The translations under genes were made by a program, and so were the position numbers. The notes under the pieces are model-generated. The model saw only the letters and a list, made by a program, of their open reading frames with translations. It made no database searches and was not told the DNA's origin. A DNA stretch of 64,000 bases from Anopheles merus. Its lineage: Eukaryota; Arthropoda; Insecta; Diptera; Culicidae. Shown here piece by piece: positions 51,805 through 64,000 of the stretch. Position 1 is the stretch's first letter. Each line of letters begins with the position of its first letter. Where the stretch lies: assembly GCF_017562075.2 (NCBI RefSeq), contig NC_054083.1, forward strand, positions 27,472,058-27,536,057, read 5' to 3'.

Positions 51805-54800
51805 CACATGTGCCGATTCATCGCAGGCGCTCGATCAGGTTCGCTCATAAATGATTAGGTTTTTGTTAGCTGAATCATATTTTTTTATCAAGAAATGTAA
51901 AATACTGCTTTATTTAATATTTTTAAATTTATTAAAAGTGTTATAATTCATTTAAAATAGAAACGATTTTAAAATACATCTTTGCTCCTTCGCAAGTGAT
52001 GAAATCCAATATGGCAGAACGTAACCGTCAAATTGCTACAACCCAGATGATGAATATTGAATATTCCACTGAAAGGCTGAAAGGACAGCTTACTGGCTTA
52101 AAATATAAAACAGGTCATTGAAAATATCACGAGAGAAAAACAAATATTTTTTATTGAAGTTACTCTACGTTAAAGCTCATGTGTTATTGTGCTTTATAAA
52201 AGGAAATAATACAAAATTAAGCTAAATGATGAAGATGACTCATTGATCACAGCAAAAAAGGCAATGAAAGTTCAAAATAATTCAACCTACCCAAATTGAA
52301 AACAAAAACCTCCTGGCGCTCAAATATTACACATGACTCAAGCAATTCATGCTCCCTTCCCTAAAAAAAGACCCCCTCCACCCACCCCAATCCCATTCGC
52401 ATTGTAGCACAGTTTTCCACCTCGCCGAGCCGCTCAGTATTGCAGTCACAAACAAACCAGCATTAACTGCAAACCGGTGGTGGGAGAGTGGTAGTAAAGT
52501 CGCTGAAATGGAACCGAATCGGTCGGCAACTATAAATAAGATTCCGCAACCTTGCTCGAGTGTGCCCGCATGACCATTGGTCAATCCGCTGCGGAATGTA
52601 ATGTCCGCCTGCACAAATAGTACCCCCGCACACTCCGTACAAACCCATCTCACACACCCACCCAGCCAGCCATTCCAAAGGGGGGCACAGAAGGGACACG
52701 GAAGTGGTTAAATTTATGCTTACCACTACTTATCTTTCGACATGCAGAGTGCAACCCAGTTTTGCATATGTAGCAGGGAGTGGTGGGAGTGGCGAGAGGG
52801 CAGTATGCTTTCGTAACATCACCGTGTCCACCACTGTCCAGTGCACACGGTTACAGTGCGGGAATAAAGACCATCCAACTGCCTCGAGGACATCGTGGTA
52901 CGGCGAGCGAGCGGAAGAAATAAAAATACCGCTTCACGAACCCCCCCGAGGACTGAGTACTTGCTGTGTGCTACCTGAGGCGGAACGAGGTGCACTGGTA
53001 TAGTTTTTTTTTGTTGTGGCCCTCCCTAGCTTTCCTTTACCATTTTCCATTCGCCTTCATTCAACTGCAATCCGCAGTTTGGCCCAGCTCGTTTGTCATC
53101 GTGTGAAGGTCACATCCCTGAATACTGGGGAGAGAGTGTGTGTGTGTGGGACATAGAAAGGGAAGAATAAGATTCGTATCAGAAGACATGTGGGGGCCGT
53201 GTGCATTTAACAAAAAAGGTGCCCTGCATCGGCAGGATAATGCTGACTTGTAACCTTACCACCATTCGTTTGCATATAATCGGGCGGAGAAAGTGTTGGC
53301 GTTTGTGGCTTTTCTTCCCTTAAGTTGGTGCGGGTTTTGATTTTTCCGCATCTCTTTGTAGCACAATGGAAATTTTACAAAGAATTTTTCATTTCATTCT
53401 TTGAAAGGTCAACCTTTTTCTTGACAGCTGTTGCGACGGTATCTCAGAATGGTGCTAAGAATAATGGGTTGTTGCTTTTATAAACTAGGAAAAGATAAAG
53501 AAAGCGTATTTTCAAGGAGTTACTCTGACAATTGTTCGCTAAGGTTGCGTTAAGGTAGACAAGGGTTTTTAAGTAGTGTAAAATATGTTATACTATTATA
53601 AGCTTTAAACACACACGCTTTATCTTATACGAAAGAAGTGTACGTTCTTAAAAATCCAATTGCAATTCCAATAAGTCTTTCTTTATGTATCACATTAACA
53701 GCTGTATTGCCTTCTTAACATTTCAGCGACATTTCTATCCCAAAGCACTAACCGCCTAGTCATACATCATAAGCTACTTCACTTTTATGCCTCTTACAAA
53801 TTTGCATTCCGTTCGCCGCTCCATTCATCCCTCCCCCCCCCCAACCCCCTAAAAAAATGAATGGTGCAAACGAAACAAATGCAGATAAGCAGACTGCTCG
53901 CAGAAGATTTCATTGAAAAGCAGACACTTGCGAGTACTGAAAAGCGCGAACGTCTAGCAGACGCTTCTCGGACAATCGTCACCAATCGCAAAGAGGGTGG
54001 GTTTCGAGAGTATCCTTAAGACACATTATGCAGATTTTCCCACGATCGTTCTGCCATATCGTCTGCCAGCCGCCGGTGGAGGGCGAGCGGTGTACTGGTA
54101 AAGTGTTGCGAATAAAATATTCATTTGATACTTAATCCCACGCTTAGTTTCAAGTGTGCAAGAGCTCTGTCTCTCTCTCTACCGGGTGACGAGAGCGATA
54201 CCATGCGGAGCAGCTGTCTTTCTGTTGGTCGGTTGGTTGGTTCGGCTACTATGTTTTCGATCTTGTTTAGTTGCTTTCCAAAGGGAATTATTATGCTGTT
54301 GTGTTTAATTTTAATCAGTCAAATAACGCGATTCATGTCAGGCAAAATGATTCTATTTTATCCTAAAGGTTTATAGTTTGTATCGGTAATATTTTATTCT
54401 AAAAAATGAATAATAAATAAATAAGCTTTCCCAAGCGACAACCGTATTAGTAAACACTTGCCATTCCAGCACCGCAAAGAAACCGGCAACCACCGCAAAC
54501 AAAGCGCCCCTGCGTGTGTGTGTGTGTGTGTAGAATATTGATTTTATTCTGACCCAATTATCCAATATTTTCTGCAACGCTTCTTCGACATTTCACTTCG
54601 CGGCCCATTTTGAACCGGCGGCGAGAATGTTTGGACGAAAGGAGATCGAATCCAGTTGCTTCACGGTGGATGAAATCCGCCAACTAACTCTGCTATCCCT
54701 CTTTCCCTTTGCCAACACCCTTTTTGGTCCACAGAATGAAAGCGGGGTTTGTGTGTGTGTGTGTGTCATCGAAAGGCGAAAGATGAGATGCATAGCGATG

Positions 54801-55865
54801 ATTGATTTTCCCCACTCGAATGAGACGACTCCTTCCGAAAGCCAAGCATCCGCTGGCAAAACAGCATGTGGAAGATTTCTTGGCAGACGGCAGACGAAGA
54901 GTTTTAGTTTCGCCTTTCCTTCTGCTGATGGCTAATGACAGTATGTTCAAGCGGTTTTGGGATAGCGTTATTGCTATTCGTTCCATACGACTGCTGCACC
55001 CTTCGCATCCTATGTCACTGCTGGAGGAACAGTTTTTCTCCTTACTCATCGTGCACAATCGTTCGACTCTTGCAAAAGCAAGCATAACGTGTTCGAAGGA
55101 ACCAAAGCCCTGCCCGAGGACTGAGAGCCAAAAGAAAGCACCCGGATCGAATGTCATTCAACCGGAGCGAAAGAGACAGATATTGGGAAACTACACTACA
55201 TCCCCTCACTCTGCTGTATGACGGAAACGGATTTTTCCCGTAGCCCGGAATTGGATGCTTCCCGTAAGCAAGATAACCAGGCAGCCACCCAAACGCCAAA
55301 AGTCTTGTTTCGTTTACCTTTAGGCGAACGCTTTTCTGCCTTTGTGCACTTGATCGGCCGCATCGAACGTTACCTGTGTGGCCGCATTCCCGCATGACAT
55401 TCTGACCGCGTAACCGGCCGACGGGAAAAAAAAACGTTCGAGCTCTGTTTGATGAAAAGCAACGGACGTTTCTCCGTAAAGCTTTCCTTTCCACCTTGCG
55501 TTTCCGCTTTGTCCGTCGTTCTGCTGCGTCGAATGCGTGGAAGATGGAAGCTTGCAGGGGGGATCAGGATCTGATTGCTTTAACCTAAAAAAACAACCGG
55601 AAACTGCTCGTACGGCGTACGGCAGATATGAATTTATTGCAGAAGCCACATTCCGGGAAACTATGGCAAGGATGGAAGGTTGGGGACACTTCCCAAACCA
55701 CTCCAAACGCAAGATGGACAGTTATGAAAGCCCACCATTGCCATTGCCGGCAGCTTCTTGGAAACAAGCGCCCAAAGCGGGACAAGGGAAAGGCGACACT
55801 TTCACTCGACCCACACCCATTGGCGCTTCTGGCATCGAAACAATACTGCGCATGATTGTGTGTCA

Positions 55866-55908
55866 CACACACACTCACACACACTCACACACTCACACAC
55901 ACACACAT
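55866..55908. repeat. CA/CT-interrupted microsatellite
   Basis: ACACAC units with regular CTCA interruptions. Confidence 0.88.
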
Positions 55909-56561
55909 GCGTATAGCCGGCGGCCGGCATAAGAATGTCACAATGGGGAGGACACTAGGGAAGGAAGCGCATGGAGTTTCCCAACAGGACAAAGAAAAGT
56001 CTTTTCGAGCAGCACAACGGCTGGCGGGAACGGTTTGCGTGTGTAGAAAAATTGGTCCACACTTCCTACCTTCGCGAATGTCTTGGAGAACTCTTCCAGT
56101 TCCGCTTCCGGGGGTGGGTGGGTCTGTCTTTAGATAGCTTTCGCGCAAAGGAAGGAAAAGAAAGGAAACCAGCAGTTCAAGAACTCTCCTCAACCTTCAC
56201 CACCACCACCACCACCAGTGGGTGGAAAGGACAGGATTTGTTTAGGATTTTACGCTCCGTTAACGTCGGGCATTGCCGGGCAGCGTGAAAAGTTAGTGTG
56301 TGCGCCCACCGCCAGGAGTCGCGCTATACGCTTTTGTCTCTTTGCGTGCGAAGCTCTTCGTCCAGCCGGTGTGCGACCTCGCCTACTGAGGGAGCGCATA
56401 TCCCCATCGCTTTGTCTTACTCGTTTGGGTCGTTTTGCTTTACGATAAGCCGGGCTAAGCTTGTTAGCTTCTTCGCTAAGGTGGAGGTGGCTTCCCCTTT
56501 TGCTAACTTCCGAGGTTTAAACTTCATCCAAGGCCAGTGAATCTTGGCAAAACGGTAGTCA

Positions 56562-56576
56562 CCCCCCCCCCCCCCC
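56562..56576. repeat. Homopolymer C run
   Basis: Fifteen consecutive C; the length is likely uncertain in the assembly. Confidence 0.9.
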
Positions 56577-59500
56577 AAGAGATGAGAATGTTTACACGAA
56601 CTTTTCACACCGGCAGTCATCCGTTATGGTTGCGTTTTATAAACTTTTACAACGTAACTCAGGGCAGAGATAGAGGTAGTAGCTCCTTTCCCCTTGTGGA
56701 TGGTGTGATACTAGCAAAGAATTATATTTCTCATCATTTCCGCCACAAGTCCACACTGTAGGTGCCTGTAGAATTTATCTTCATTTGGCTGCCCCTGACG
56801 GGAGGGGCAGAGGGGTGTTTTAATAGTTTGTGTTTTTATTATACTGACAAAAATGGCAAAAGTTCCATCTAAAGCTTGCCAACGGTAGGAATGAGAAGTA
56901 AAAATTTAAAACACTAAAGTTTAACACGTATAGCGTCCTTTCGTTGTGATGCTTTTCAAACTAATGCTCTGAAATTTATAACAATAATTTATGTACGTTT
57001 TATTACTATTCATACCCATTTTAAAATGCTTTTCATCGCATTGGACCATAAGATTTTAAATGAAGCGTAAAATGATAATTTTGTCATTCCGATGCTGCAC
57101 TAATTAAAAATATGGTCTCACGAACACTACCAGCGCCAGTTTGGACACAAATATTAGCCCATAAAAATAGCTCCACGATTCAAAGACAAAACAAAGAGCC
57201 ACTTCCCCTGTTCCTCGGGAATGAAAACAATAAAACACAATCCTTCGTACGCCATTAAATTTCTCATCTCTCATTTGTTTTGTTTTTCCTATTCTTCCCG
57301 GAGCTGCTTCCGGGTGCGAACAATTGTGTGTGTGTGTGTGTGCAAACAAAACCCACATTGTCGCTATTGTTTCGAGCCCAGCTTCGAAGTTGTGATGGAC
57401 AGAAAACTAATGGCATTTATATTTTGGCAAAACAAAAGCAAAACGAAAGCAAGATGCCATACGCTAGACAAAAGCAATTCGCTAGACACTCCAACACTGG
57501 TGTGAAGCTTAATTTATACATTCTTTAGTGCGCTACATCGCTCGAAGGGTTTTGTGCACAAACTAAAAAATAAAAAACAAAAAATGGCATCCACGGATTT
57601 TGCACGCCCATCGATTGTCGCACGATGTCACCATGATACCACAGTTCGGGGGTTTTTTGTCGTTGTGTTGTGCAAAGCTTTTATGAAGGATTCGATTTTC
57701 CAACCCAATTTCCTGTCCCACTCTATTTGGGTTTGCTCTGTAGAAAGGTAGCGGAAAATAATAGCAAAACCCCAACCAAGAGCATCCGCTTGGCGTTCCG
57801 GCGTGTGGATTAAGGATACACGACCCGAGAGTACAATGCACCGCACACGATTTGTGTCACCAAAACAAAAAAGTGTGTCCTAGGAGGGGAAGGGGACGGT
57901 TGGTAGGACCAAATGGTAGGACACAATTGTCATTGATGGGAAAGCGGGCAGCACACAGTGAAGCTAAAAACTATCGTGGAAATCGCAAACAATGAGCCGC
58001 GGGACTAGCGTGATGCGAATGGAAACGGAAAAGAAGCACTACCCGTAACCACTTTCTGTCCCCTGTCTACTGACAGTGGCGTGCGTTGGGCTTACAGAAA
58101 AAAAAACACCACTGCAAAGGGGTGACAGACCGGAAGAAGTGTCACTTGACGTTTGACAGCAGGGAAATAAATAAACTGGGCGATAGTTTTGCGTGCTTTT
58201 TTTTTGTTTCTACTTCACACTTTTTCTTTCTTTTTATTGTGTTTCGTAGTGCAGCTTTTGTTTTCCCATAACGGGAAAGATATAGTTTCATAGCGCGTTA
58301 TCCGTCGCGGTGGCGAAAGGATAAAAGGGAGAATGTAAAAAGTAAAACCAAACCCTGAGTGATAAATTATTATTAACAACAGAAAGGGGCAGCTAGTGTA
58401 AATATCCGTTTTCTGAGGAGATAATGATATTTATATTCACTTTACTATTTTTGTAAAAAAAAGGATTATAAAAAAGGAATATTTCAGTGTTATTTTTGTA
58501 AAATTTGTTGAATGAAAAACGCACATTTTCTCCTTCTTTTGTATTATAATATAGCATGGCCGATTTCCCCACCATTTTACAACCTAAAGTTCATTCCATC
58601 ACTAATTACACAATCGTGCCAGAATGCCAAAAAAACGCTGTTTTAATCCAGTGACGTGAACCAAGCACAAAAACGGCAAAACGAACTGGACGGAAGCATA
58701 ATTTTCCAATTTATCAACCTCACATCCCGTACGTGCTGTGTAATCGACGCAGCTGGGACGCCTCAACTCCACCTTCTGTCACCATTTGTCAACGTGCCAT
58801 TCACCCGCCACCAGGCGTCTCCATTCGTTATTTGGGTCGCACCACCCAACAAAAAAAACGTTCCAGCCGCAAGGGGTAGGCCGTGATTTTTTGTTTTTGT
58901 GCTGCTGAGGCTGCTCAGTATCTGAGATCATTCCCCATCGATCATTCCATGTTGCAGGCGATTGCTGATGCGATTTACAATTTTACCGTTCAATTGAATC
59001 GAAACGACCCCCGTTGGCTAAACTGTTACCTTTTGGCGTGATGGTGGTTGTTTTTGCTCGAAAGGCTATAGCAGTAAGAATGAAAGATTTACAATAATTG
59101 GGTTCCAGAAACAAACGTCGCTTGATTACAGAAACTGGTGTGTTTGCTTAGCACTTCACTGGAGCTCCAATAAAACGCTACCGTCCGAAGGAGAGATTTT
59201 TTAAACTACAAATTTCTTAACAATTCAATTGAAAGTAAATTGAATCACATGCACCTGTTTGTGCAGGCTGCTTAATCAATTATACTGTGCTTGAGGCACA
59301 ACAAAAACAATTGCATTAAAAATTACTCCTTCCCATCTCAACAATTTGCAGGCGTTCAGATGAACAACCTGACAACAATTCTTCAAAACATCCTCGAGCG
59401 AAGAGTCACTCCAGTCTGGCAGCACACGGGTGGCAGCAAACTCTTTACAAAACCTTACTTTTCTACCACTCGGCGGTAGACAGACGCACACAGCGCGTTC

Positions 59501-61945
59501 AAGCAGCCTCTAAGTTGAGCACTCTCCATTTCTCTCTGTAAATTCAACAGCATCAAACGAGCGCTTTGTAATATTGCTTTTCATCACCCCTCTATCTCTA
59601 TCCCTTTTTCTGTGCAAAATAAAAAGCAATCCAGCTCCCTGCAGTTAAAAGTGAATGTATAAAAAAATAAAACACAAAAGTCCATGTATTTCCCAACATC
59701 CTTCCGGTACGAGCAAAATTTTACAAAAGCTATCAAGATGTTGGCTTTGTGTGCTGCAGTGTGTTTTATGCTGTTTTTTGTGTGTGCCCTTTTTCGTTCT
59801 TTTTTGTTCATTTCAATCCTCCCTATCTACCCTAGTATTGTGGTTCAGACTTGGGTCGTTTTTTTTTTCTTCACTTTTCCTACCGAATTCTTGTACAAGC
59901 TTAATGTAACAAAGAACCCAACGCTGTAGCCGAAACAGCAGCAGCAGCAGCACTGTTGCACTTGCAACTGCTACGCTTGAGTGCACTTCCGGTCGGGAAA
60001 GTGTTTCCTTTGCTGCTTTTCCTTTCAAATTATGGAACCTTGTGTTTCGGGTGTTTTTGCTACGGAATTAATGTGTGTTCTTCCTTGCTTTCAGCAACAT
60101 TCTTGTAGCTGTAAAGCATATGATTATATTTTCGGTACATGGTGGCTTCGTTGGTTTATTCCTTTGAGCATAATTTATGCTGCCTTTTACATCTACGGGA
60201 TGATAATGCAGAATGTACATTACAAAAGCATAAAGAAAATGGTGATTTAAAAAAACAGTTTCCATATCTTGGTAAAAGAATTTAGTCCTTATTAATCTAA
60301 ATTTATTCTTTTTAGGCGTATTGATTGCGTACATTAATTACTCGCTCCATGAACGAGACACAACTCTCATTTGTTGCGACCTGCATATATGCTTCGGCCA
60401 TTAAACAGCCACGAATAGACATGCAAGCAAACCGTTTCGGGTGCTTAATAAAATTCCTTATCAATTTATTGACCCCATAAAACAGCTTATCAATAGGCGC
60501 TTCAGCTGACGGCACGCAACGTTCGTGCCAGGCATATTAGCCCCGACTTCCATTCATCATCGTAACAAGACCTCCCAAAACATGACCTCGCACTCGCTCC
60601 CTCTCTATTTTTCCAGTGTAGAGGAGGTGGGGGGCGATAGTACGATCGGAACCCCATCCTGCAAGTCGGACGGAAAAATATTACCACCAATTTCCGGTCG
60701 GCTATAGCACAAATCACGACCAATCGGTAACGCAAACACAACGATCGAACCCCGCGGGCGCGCGCCCGCTTGGACGGAACTGCGAGCTGGAGCAAATTCC
60801 GGTCATTAGGCTTCCAAATGTCGGTCGCTCATCGCTTCAAAGGAAAATCAATTCCACGCTTGTCACGACGCAAGCGAGCACACATGCGTTTTTGGGGGGA
60901 TTTTCCTTTGTGTTTCTTAGGTGGGTAGAACGCGCCGGTAGAAATCTTATTTAATGCTGAACGAAAAGAACAGCAAAAAGGGCTCATAACATGCTCACCA
61001 CACCGCATAGCAACGGGTTGGGGTGAACGAGTTGGGGTGAACGCAGAAGGCTACCTTTTTTTATTTGATAATTTCGCCCCTCTCGTACGCAGCCACATCT
61101 TCGGTGGAGACAACGACCTGGCGCTTCCATTGGGCAGGAAGAACAAACGCGGAACCGATACGTCGTACGCGAAAGGACGTGTATTTTGTTTCGTGCAAGT
61201 AAGGAAGAGCATTCGATCCCATCGATTGGTATTTTAGCGATGCGAGCAGATATTACTACCGGAAGCACTAAAAAAGACGTGGAATGTAATATTTCAGCCC
61301 GGAGGAAAATTCCCCAAAAATGCAATGCAATGTTGTGATTGTACACATGATTTATGGGCAAAAAAAACATGTAATTCAATCATTATATATACTTTTTTCA
61401 TTACATTTCTCTAATGAAATCACGTATCCAAGCTACATTACTTATCTTCACTTACACTAACACACTGAAGAATATTTTTCCCCGCTTCGTCTTTACCACT
61501 GATTTTGCCTCTATCGCCAGAACGAACGAAGCGATGATACAAATTATTTCTTATCAAATATCAATTATGTTCACCCTCCCGACCACCACGATCGATTCCA
61601 TCGAACAGGGCCCACCCAAGCCCATGCTCACTCATCAATCTCGGTTTACTGGCGCAACGAAACGTGACAAGCGAATGATAGGGCGCGCCTCCATTTAGCC
61701 GCTGCCATAATTTTATCGATTTTGGTGGTCTGATGTTGTTGTTTGTGTTTTTTTTTTTCTCATGAAACAACCATTTGATTTGGGCTATGGGCAGCGGGGA
61801 GTGGGGCGTGATTCTATCGTAAACATAATCCACCGAAAGCAAACTACATGCACATTAGCGCGAGCTTCATTATTAGTAGTTCAGCGAAGGGAACGGTTTT
61901 GCATGACTTGTTTAGTCGCGGACACACACAAACGCGACAGCCTCC

Positions 61946-62036
61946 TAAGCCGAATTTATGATCATTGTTATGCATTTATTCAACCATTCCCTCAAAATTA
62001 CTAATCTGTCAATCGTTCAATTAGTACGCAATAAAA
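61946..62036. promoter_or_regulatory. Candidate enhancer motif cluster upstream of the coding exon
   Basis: Within about 90 bases: a Hox/Cdx-like ATTTATGA (61954-61961); CATTGTTATGCA (61963-61974), which matches the head-to-tail SOX (CATTGTT) plus POU (ATGCA) composite; a CTGTCAATC (62006-62014) resembling Hth/Exd (Meis/Pbx) half-sites; and TCAATTAGTA, a homeodomain core. It lies about 1.5 kb upstream of the exon at 63486. Motif matches are short, and function is inferred from pattern only. Confidence 0.3.
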
Positions 62037-63385
62037 CACCAACCATTACAATAATTTTATGCAATTGCTGTGCTTCTTTTACCACCCGCGGTTGTGGGTA
62101 ATAACAACACCGACCGCTCACCATCGTTTTATTATCCATCAAAATCGCTGCAGGAGAAAAATGGTAAACGAAGTAACTACACAAAAAAACGCGCTGCTAA
62201 CGTCGTAATTTTGTCACTTCTTTGTTTAGGAACGTTTGTGCTTCCCTTGTTTGTGTGTGTGTGCTTTTTATCTACCGTTTCTGTGTGTACTGTTGTGTAC
62301 ACATAAACGCTCATTTTACCCGGTTTTGCAGTTATTACGTCCCCAGGCGTCGAACCGAAATTGTCGGGTCTGAAAGATAAATATTGAACGAAACAAAAGG
62401 CAAAAAAGCCCGTTCATTGCTTTGACGATTTCGTATGATGGTCAGAGGTATAAAAAGTATGGCTGACGGAAGAAGTGAACTGTCACCTCGCTGCGGGCAT
62501 TTCCTCTCTCTCTTTCTCTCTCTCGCTCTCTCTCTCTTTCTCTCTCTCTCTCTGTGTTTTGCTTTCAAATTGCCTTCAATTACATTTTATATTGAATTTA
62601 CTTCTGTTTTACAACCGGTCGTCTGCTTTTTCGCGTTAATTGAAGGAATAATTTGAGAGCCATTTTTTTGTGGCTTGATGTACGATAAGTTAACAGATAA
62701 ATTCATTTATTAGAATCTATTTTCAAACATTTGAATGAAGCTGTTGAAAAATGCCAAAGAAATCCTTGAAAAAGAACATTAAATCATAATCTCTGTACCG
62801 TTTTCATAATTGTTGAACCAAATAATAACCCAGCAAAGCTATTCCGGCACACACTCTCACACACACACACACATACACACACAACCTCTAAACTTTTCTT
62901 CATACATCATCTGCCGCAGTGTGGTAAATGGTTTCGTAAATCATTCCGAATTGCTTTGTCGTCCAATATTGTCTCGTGCGCAAAGTGCGATCAATATAGT
63001 AAAAAAAAACCTCTCCAAATCCTCTGTTTTACTCCAAAAAGAGTAGAAGAGACAGGAGCAAAAAATATATAGACACAACTCAACTTGTATCAACTTGTTG
63101 AAAATACGTGCCGCACGAAATCTGTGCCACTTTTGCTACACATACCAGTCTTTGACGCACCGACGTTTCGTGGACGCGGATACGAGCTCTGCTGCACGAT
63201 TTATGCGTTCGCCACCACCACCACCCAGCACAACAGGGTCGATCATTCGCTCGTCGTTGCCATAAAAACGTAGCAGGATTTCCGCTGTAATTTAATTAAT
63301 TATATTTTATTACTATCTCTGCTTCCTCTGCCTGCTCTGACAGCTCCGGTGAAGTCGTTCCGTTGTAATGTGTTGTTGTGTGTGT
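62037..63385. other. Non-coding stretch before the coding exon
   Basis: Intronic or upstream sequence with a CT tract (62498-62553) and a short CA run (62850-62884). No exon recognised. Confidence 0.5.
62498..62553. repeat. CT microsatellite
   Basis: A (CT)n tract with TTT and CG interruptions. Confidence 0.9.
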
Positions 63386-63485
63386 TGTGCGTGTTTTTTT
63401 TTTTTTGTTGCTTCTTCTTCAAATGTCTCTTCCTCATCCTTTATCACTTTTTCTCATGTACTCTTATTTTGTCTTCTTTTTACAG
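63386..63485 (+). other. 3' splice site with long polypyrimidine tract
   Basis: About 90 bases of T/C-rich sequence end in TTTTTACAG at 63485. This is a textbook acceptor. A plausible branch-point region (TTCTCATG) lies near 63450. An upstream exon must therefore exist to the left, inside or outside this window. Confidence 0.75.
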
Positions 63486-63826
63486 ATCTACACTCTCGTG
63501 CGGGATAGCTGTGGCAAAGCGGAAGGGTAAGAGTTTCCGTCACGGATCGTAGCATCCCGGTAGGGCGGTGTACGGTGCGTCTTCCGGTCCACGGACTGTC
63601 GATTTCGTTATTACACCGGAACCTCCGCTCTGGCAAGGGCAAGCGTCAGCAGTAGCAGCGTCAATCAAATCTTCCGTACGCTTCCCCCTTTGAAACTTAT
63701 CCGCACAGCCAGGCGGCACAGCTCCTTTGCCGTACCGCACGATGGAACTCTCTCGGATAAAAACCCTTTACTGTGGGTTAATTTTTCAGCTGCTCTTCAC
63801 ACTAGCCCTACCGCTGCCCTACACAA
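63486..63826 (+). other. Internal exon: 5' UTR end plus first coding segment
   Basis: Bounded by the acceptor ACAG (63485) and the donor GTGAGT (63827-63832), it is 341 bases long. The untranslated part (63486-63741) contains no ATG at all, which is unlike the surrounding DNA and suits a 5' leader. An in-frame TGA at 63691-63693 closes the reading frame upstream of the ATG at 63742. Confidence 0.72.
63742..63826 (+). CDS. N-terminal signal-peptide exon of a secreted or membrane protein (partial)
   Basis: The start is the first ATG of the exon in a good context (A at -3, G at +4), with an in-frame stop 17 codons upstream. Twenty-eight full codons are present before a phase-1 donor. The peptide has a short basic n-region (MELSRIK) and a hydrophobic core (LIFQLLFTLALPL), then PYT, as expected for a secretory signal. 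A phase-1 intron after a signal peptide is common in extracellular multidomain proteins, such as Ig, LRR or EGF types. Reading on without splicing stops at TGA 63838. The mature protein is outside the window, so family and function cannot be told. Its upstream exon may be one of the candidates at 795 or 19860. Confidence 0.7.
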
Positions 63827-64000
63827 GTGAGTATTTGTGAACTGGGGGGGGGGGTGTTTTTCTATCCACTAAGACACAGACAAATACAGCATTTCCCACA
63901 CCCGGTTTTTGCTTTCAAACTTTCCATATCCAAACTCCATTCATCCTTTGGGGAGAGGAGGGGTGACACAATTCAATAAAATATAGCAGAAGAAAGTACA
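63827..64000 (+). other. Start of the next intron
   Basis: Begins GTGAGTATTT, a good 5' splice site, followed by a run of G (63843-63852). The remaining sequence to the window edge has no recognisable exon. Confidence 0.6.

Larger units (their letters stand above)
51805..61945. other. Long non-coding stretch
   Basis: No gene recognised over about 10 kb. It holds a C-rich run (53833-53842), a CA array (55866-55908), a CCA run (56202-56217), a 15-C run (56562-56576), GT runs at 54751-54765 and 57326-57341, and a GCA run (59940-59950). 51.85-52.3 kb and 56.85-57.1 kb are AT-rich. Frames up to 154 codons (minus, 54693-55157) lack recognisable domains. Confidence 0.5.

Noticed and set aside
52528..52540. 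CTATAAATAAG as a TATA box
   Set aside because: An isolated motif with no initiator or supporting transcript structure.

Overview
This is 64 kb of animal nuclear DNA that is almost entirely non-coding. It has no operons, no rRNA, no CRISPR and no confident tRNA gene. Dipteran, and probably Anopheles mosquito, origin is suggested by dense CA/GT, GA/CT, AAT and AAG microsatellites in moderately GC-balanced sequence, by a short-LTR Ty1/copia element with insect copia-type priming, and by tRNA-derived SINEs that look like Anopheles SINE200. The genus comes from remembered repeat families, not from a search.

The one well-supported protein-coding segment is at the right edge, on the + strand. A polypyrimidine tract and acceptor at 63386-63485 lead into an exon at 63486-63826. 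Its first ATG (63742) follows an in-frame stop at 63691 and opens a signal-peptide-like N-terminus, which is cut by a phase-1 GTGAGT donor at 63827. The rest of the gene lies beyond the window. Candidate 5' non-coding exons ending in AAG|GTAAGC donors lie at the left edge (donor 795) and at about 18.6-19.86 kb (donor 19860). The most economical reading is that most of the window is the very long 5' intron or intergenic upstream region of this secreted or membrane protein gene, possibly with alternative first exons. That linkage is inference.

Mobile DNA explains most of the recognisable structure. 4967-6035 is a 1,069-bp internally deleted Ty1/copia element on the minus strand, with nearly identical 112-bp LTRs. 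12.4-14.1 kb is a cluster: an inverted repeat, a SINE-like piece with an AAG tail, an 0.8-kb TIR element and a SINE relic. One 171-bp repeat occurs at 13.8 and 16.55 kb. 21437-21527 is a 63-bp retroposed tail between 14-bp target duplications. 35891-36509 is a foldback MITE with a hAT-like MITE nested in it. 41.46-42.41 kb carries a SINE and two unrelated MITEs in under 1 kb. Another SINE lies at 51.6 kb.

The largest simple repeats are a roughly 480-bp CA array (31471-31950), an AAT array (48881-49138) and a (TA)n(TG)n block (50199-50370). The remaining stretches are unique non-coding DNA. I saw no ORF in them with recognisable protein homology; the long ORFs follow microsatellites or are chance readings. 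Possible regulatory material includes a SOX/POU/homeodomain-like motif cluster near 61.95-62.04 kb. I found no convincing novel multi-gene biological system. The most interesting items are nested and deleted transposons, a miRNA-like hairpin at 15.4 kb, the regulatory-motif cluster and the giant-intron architecture.
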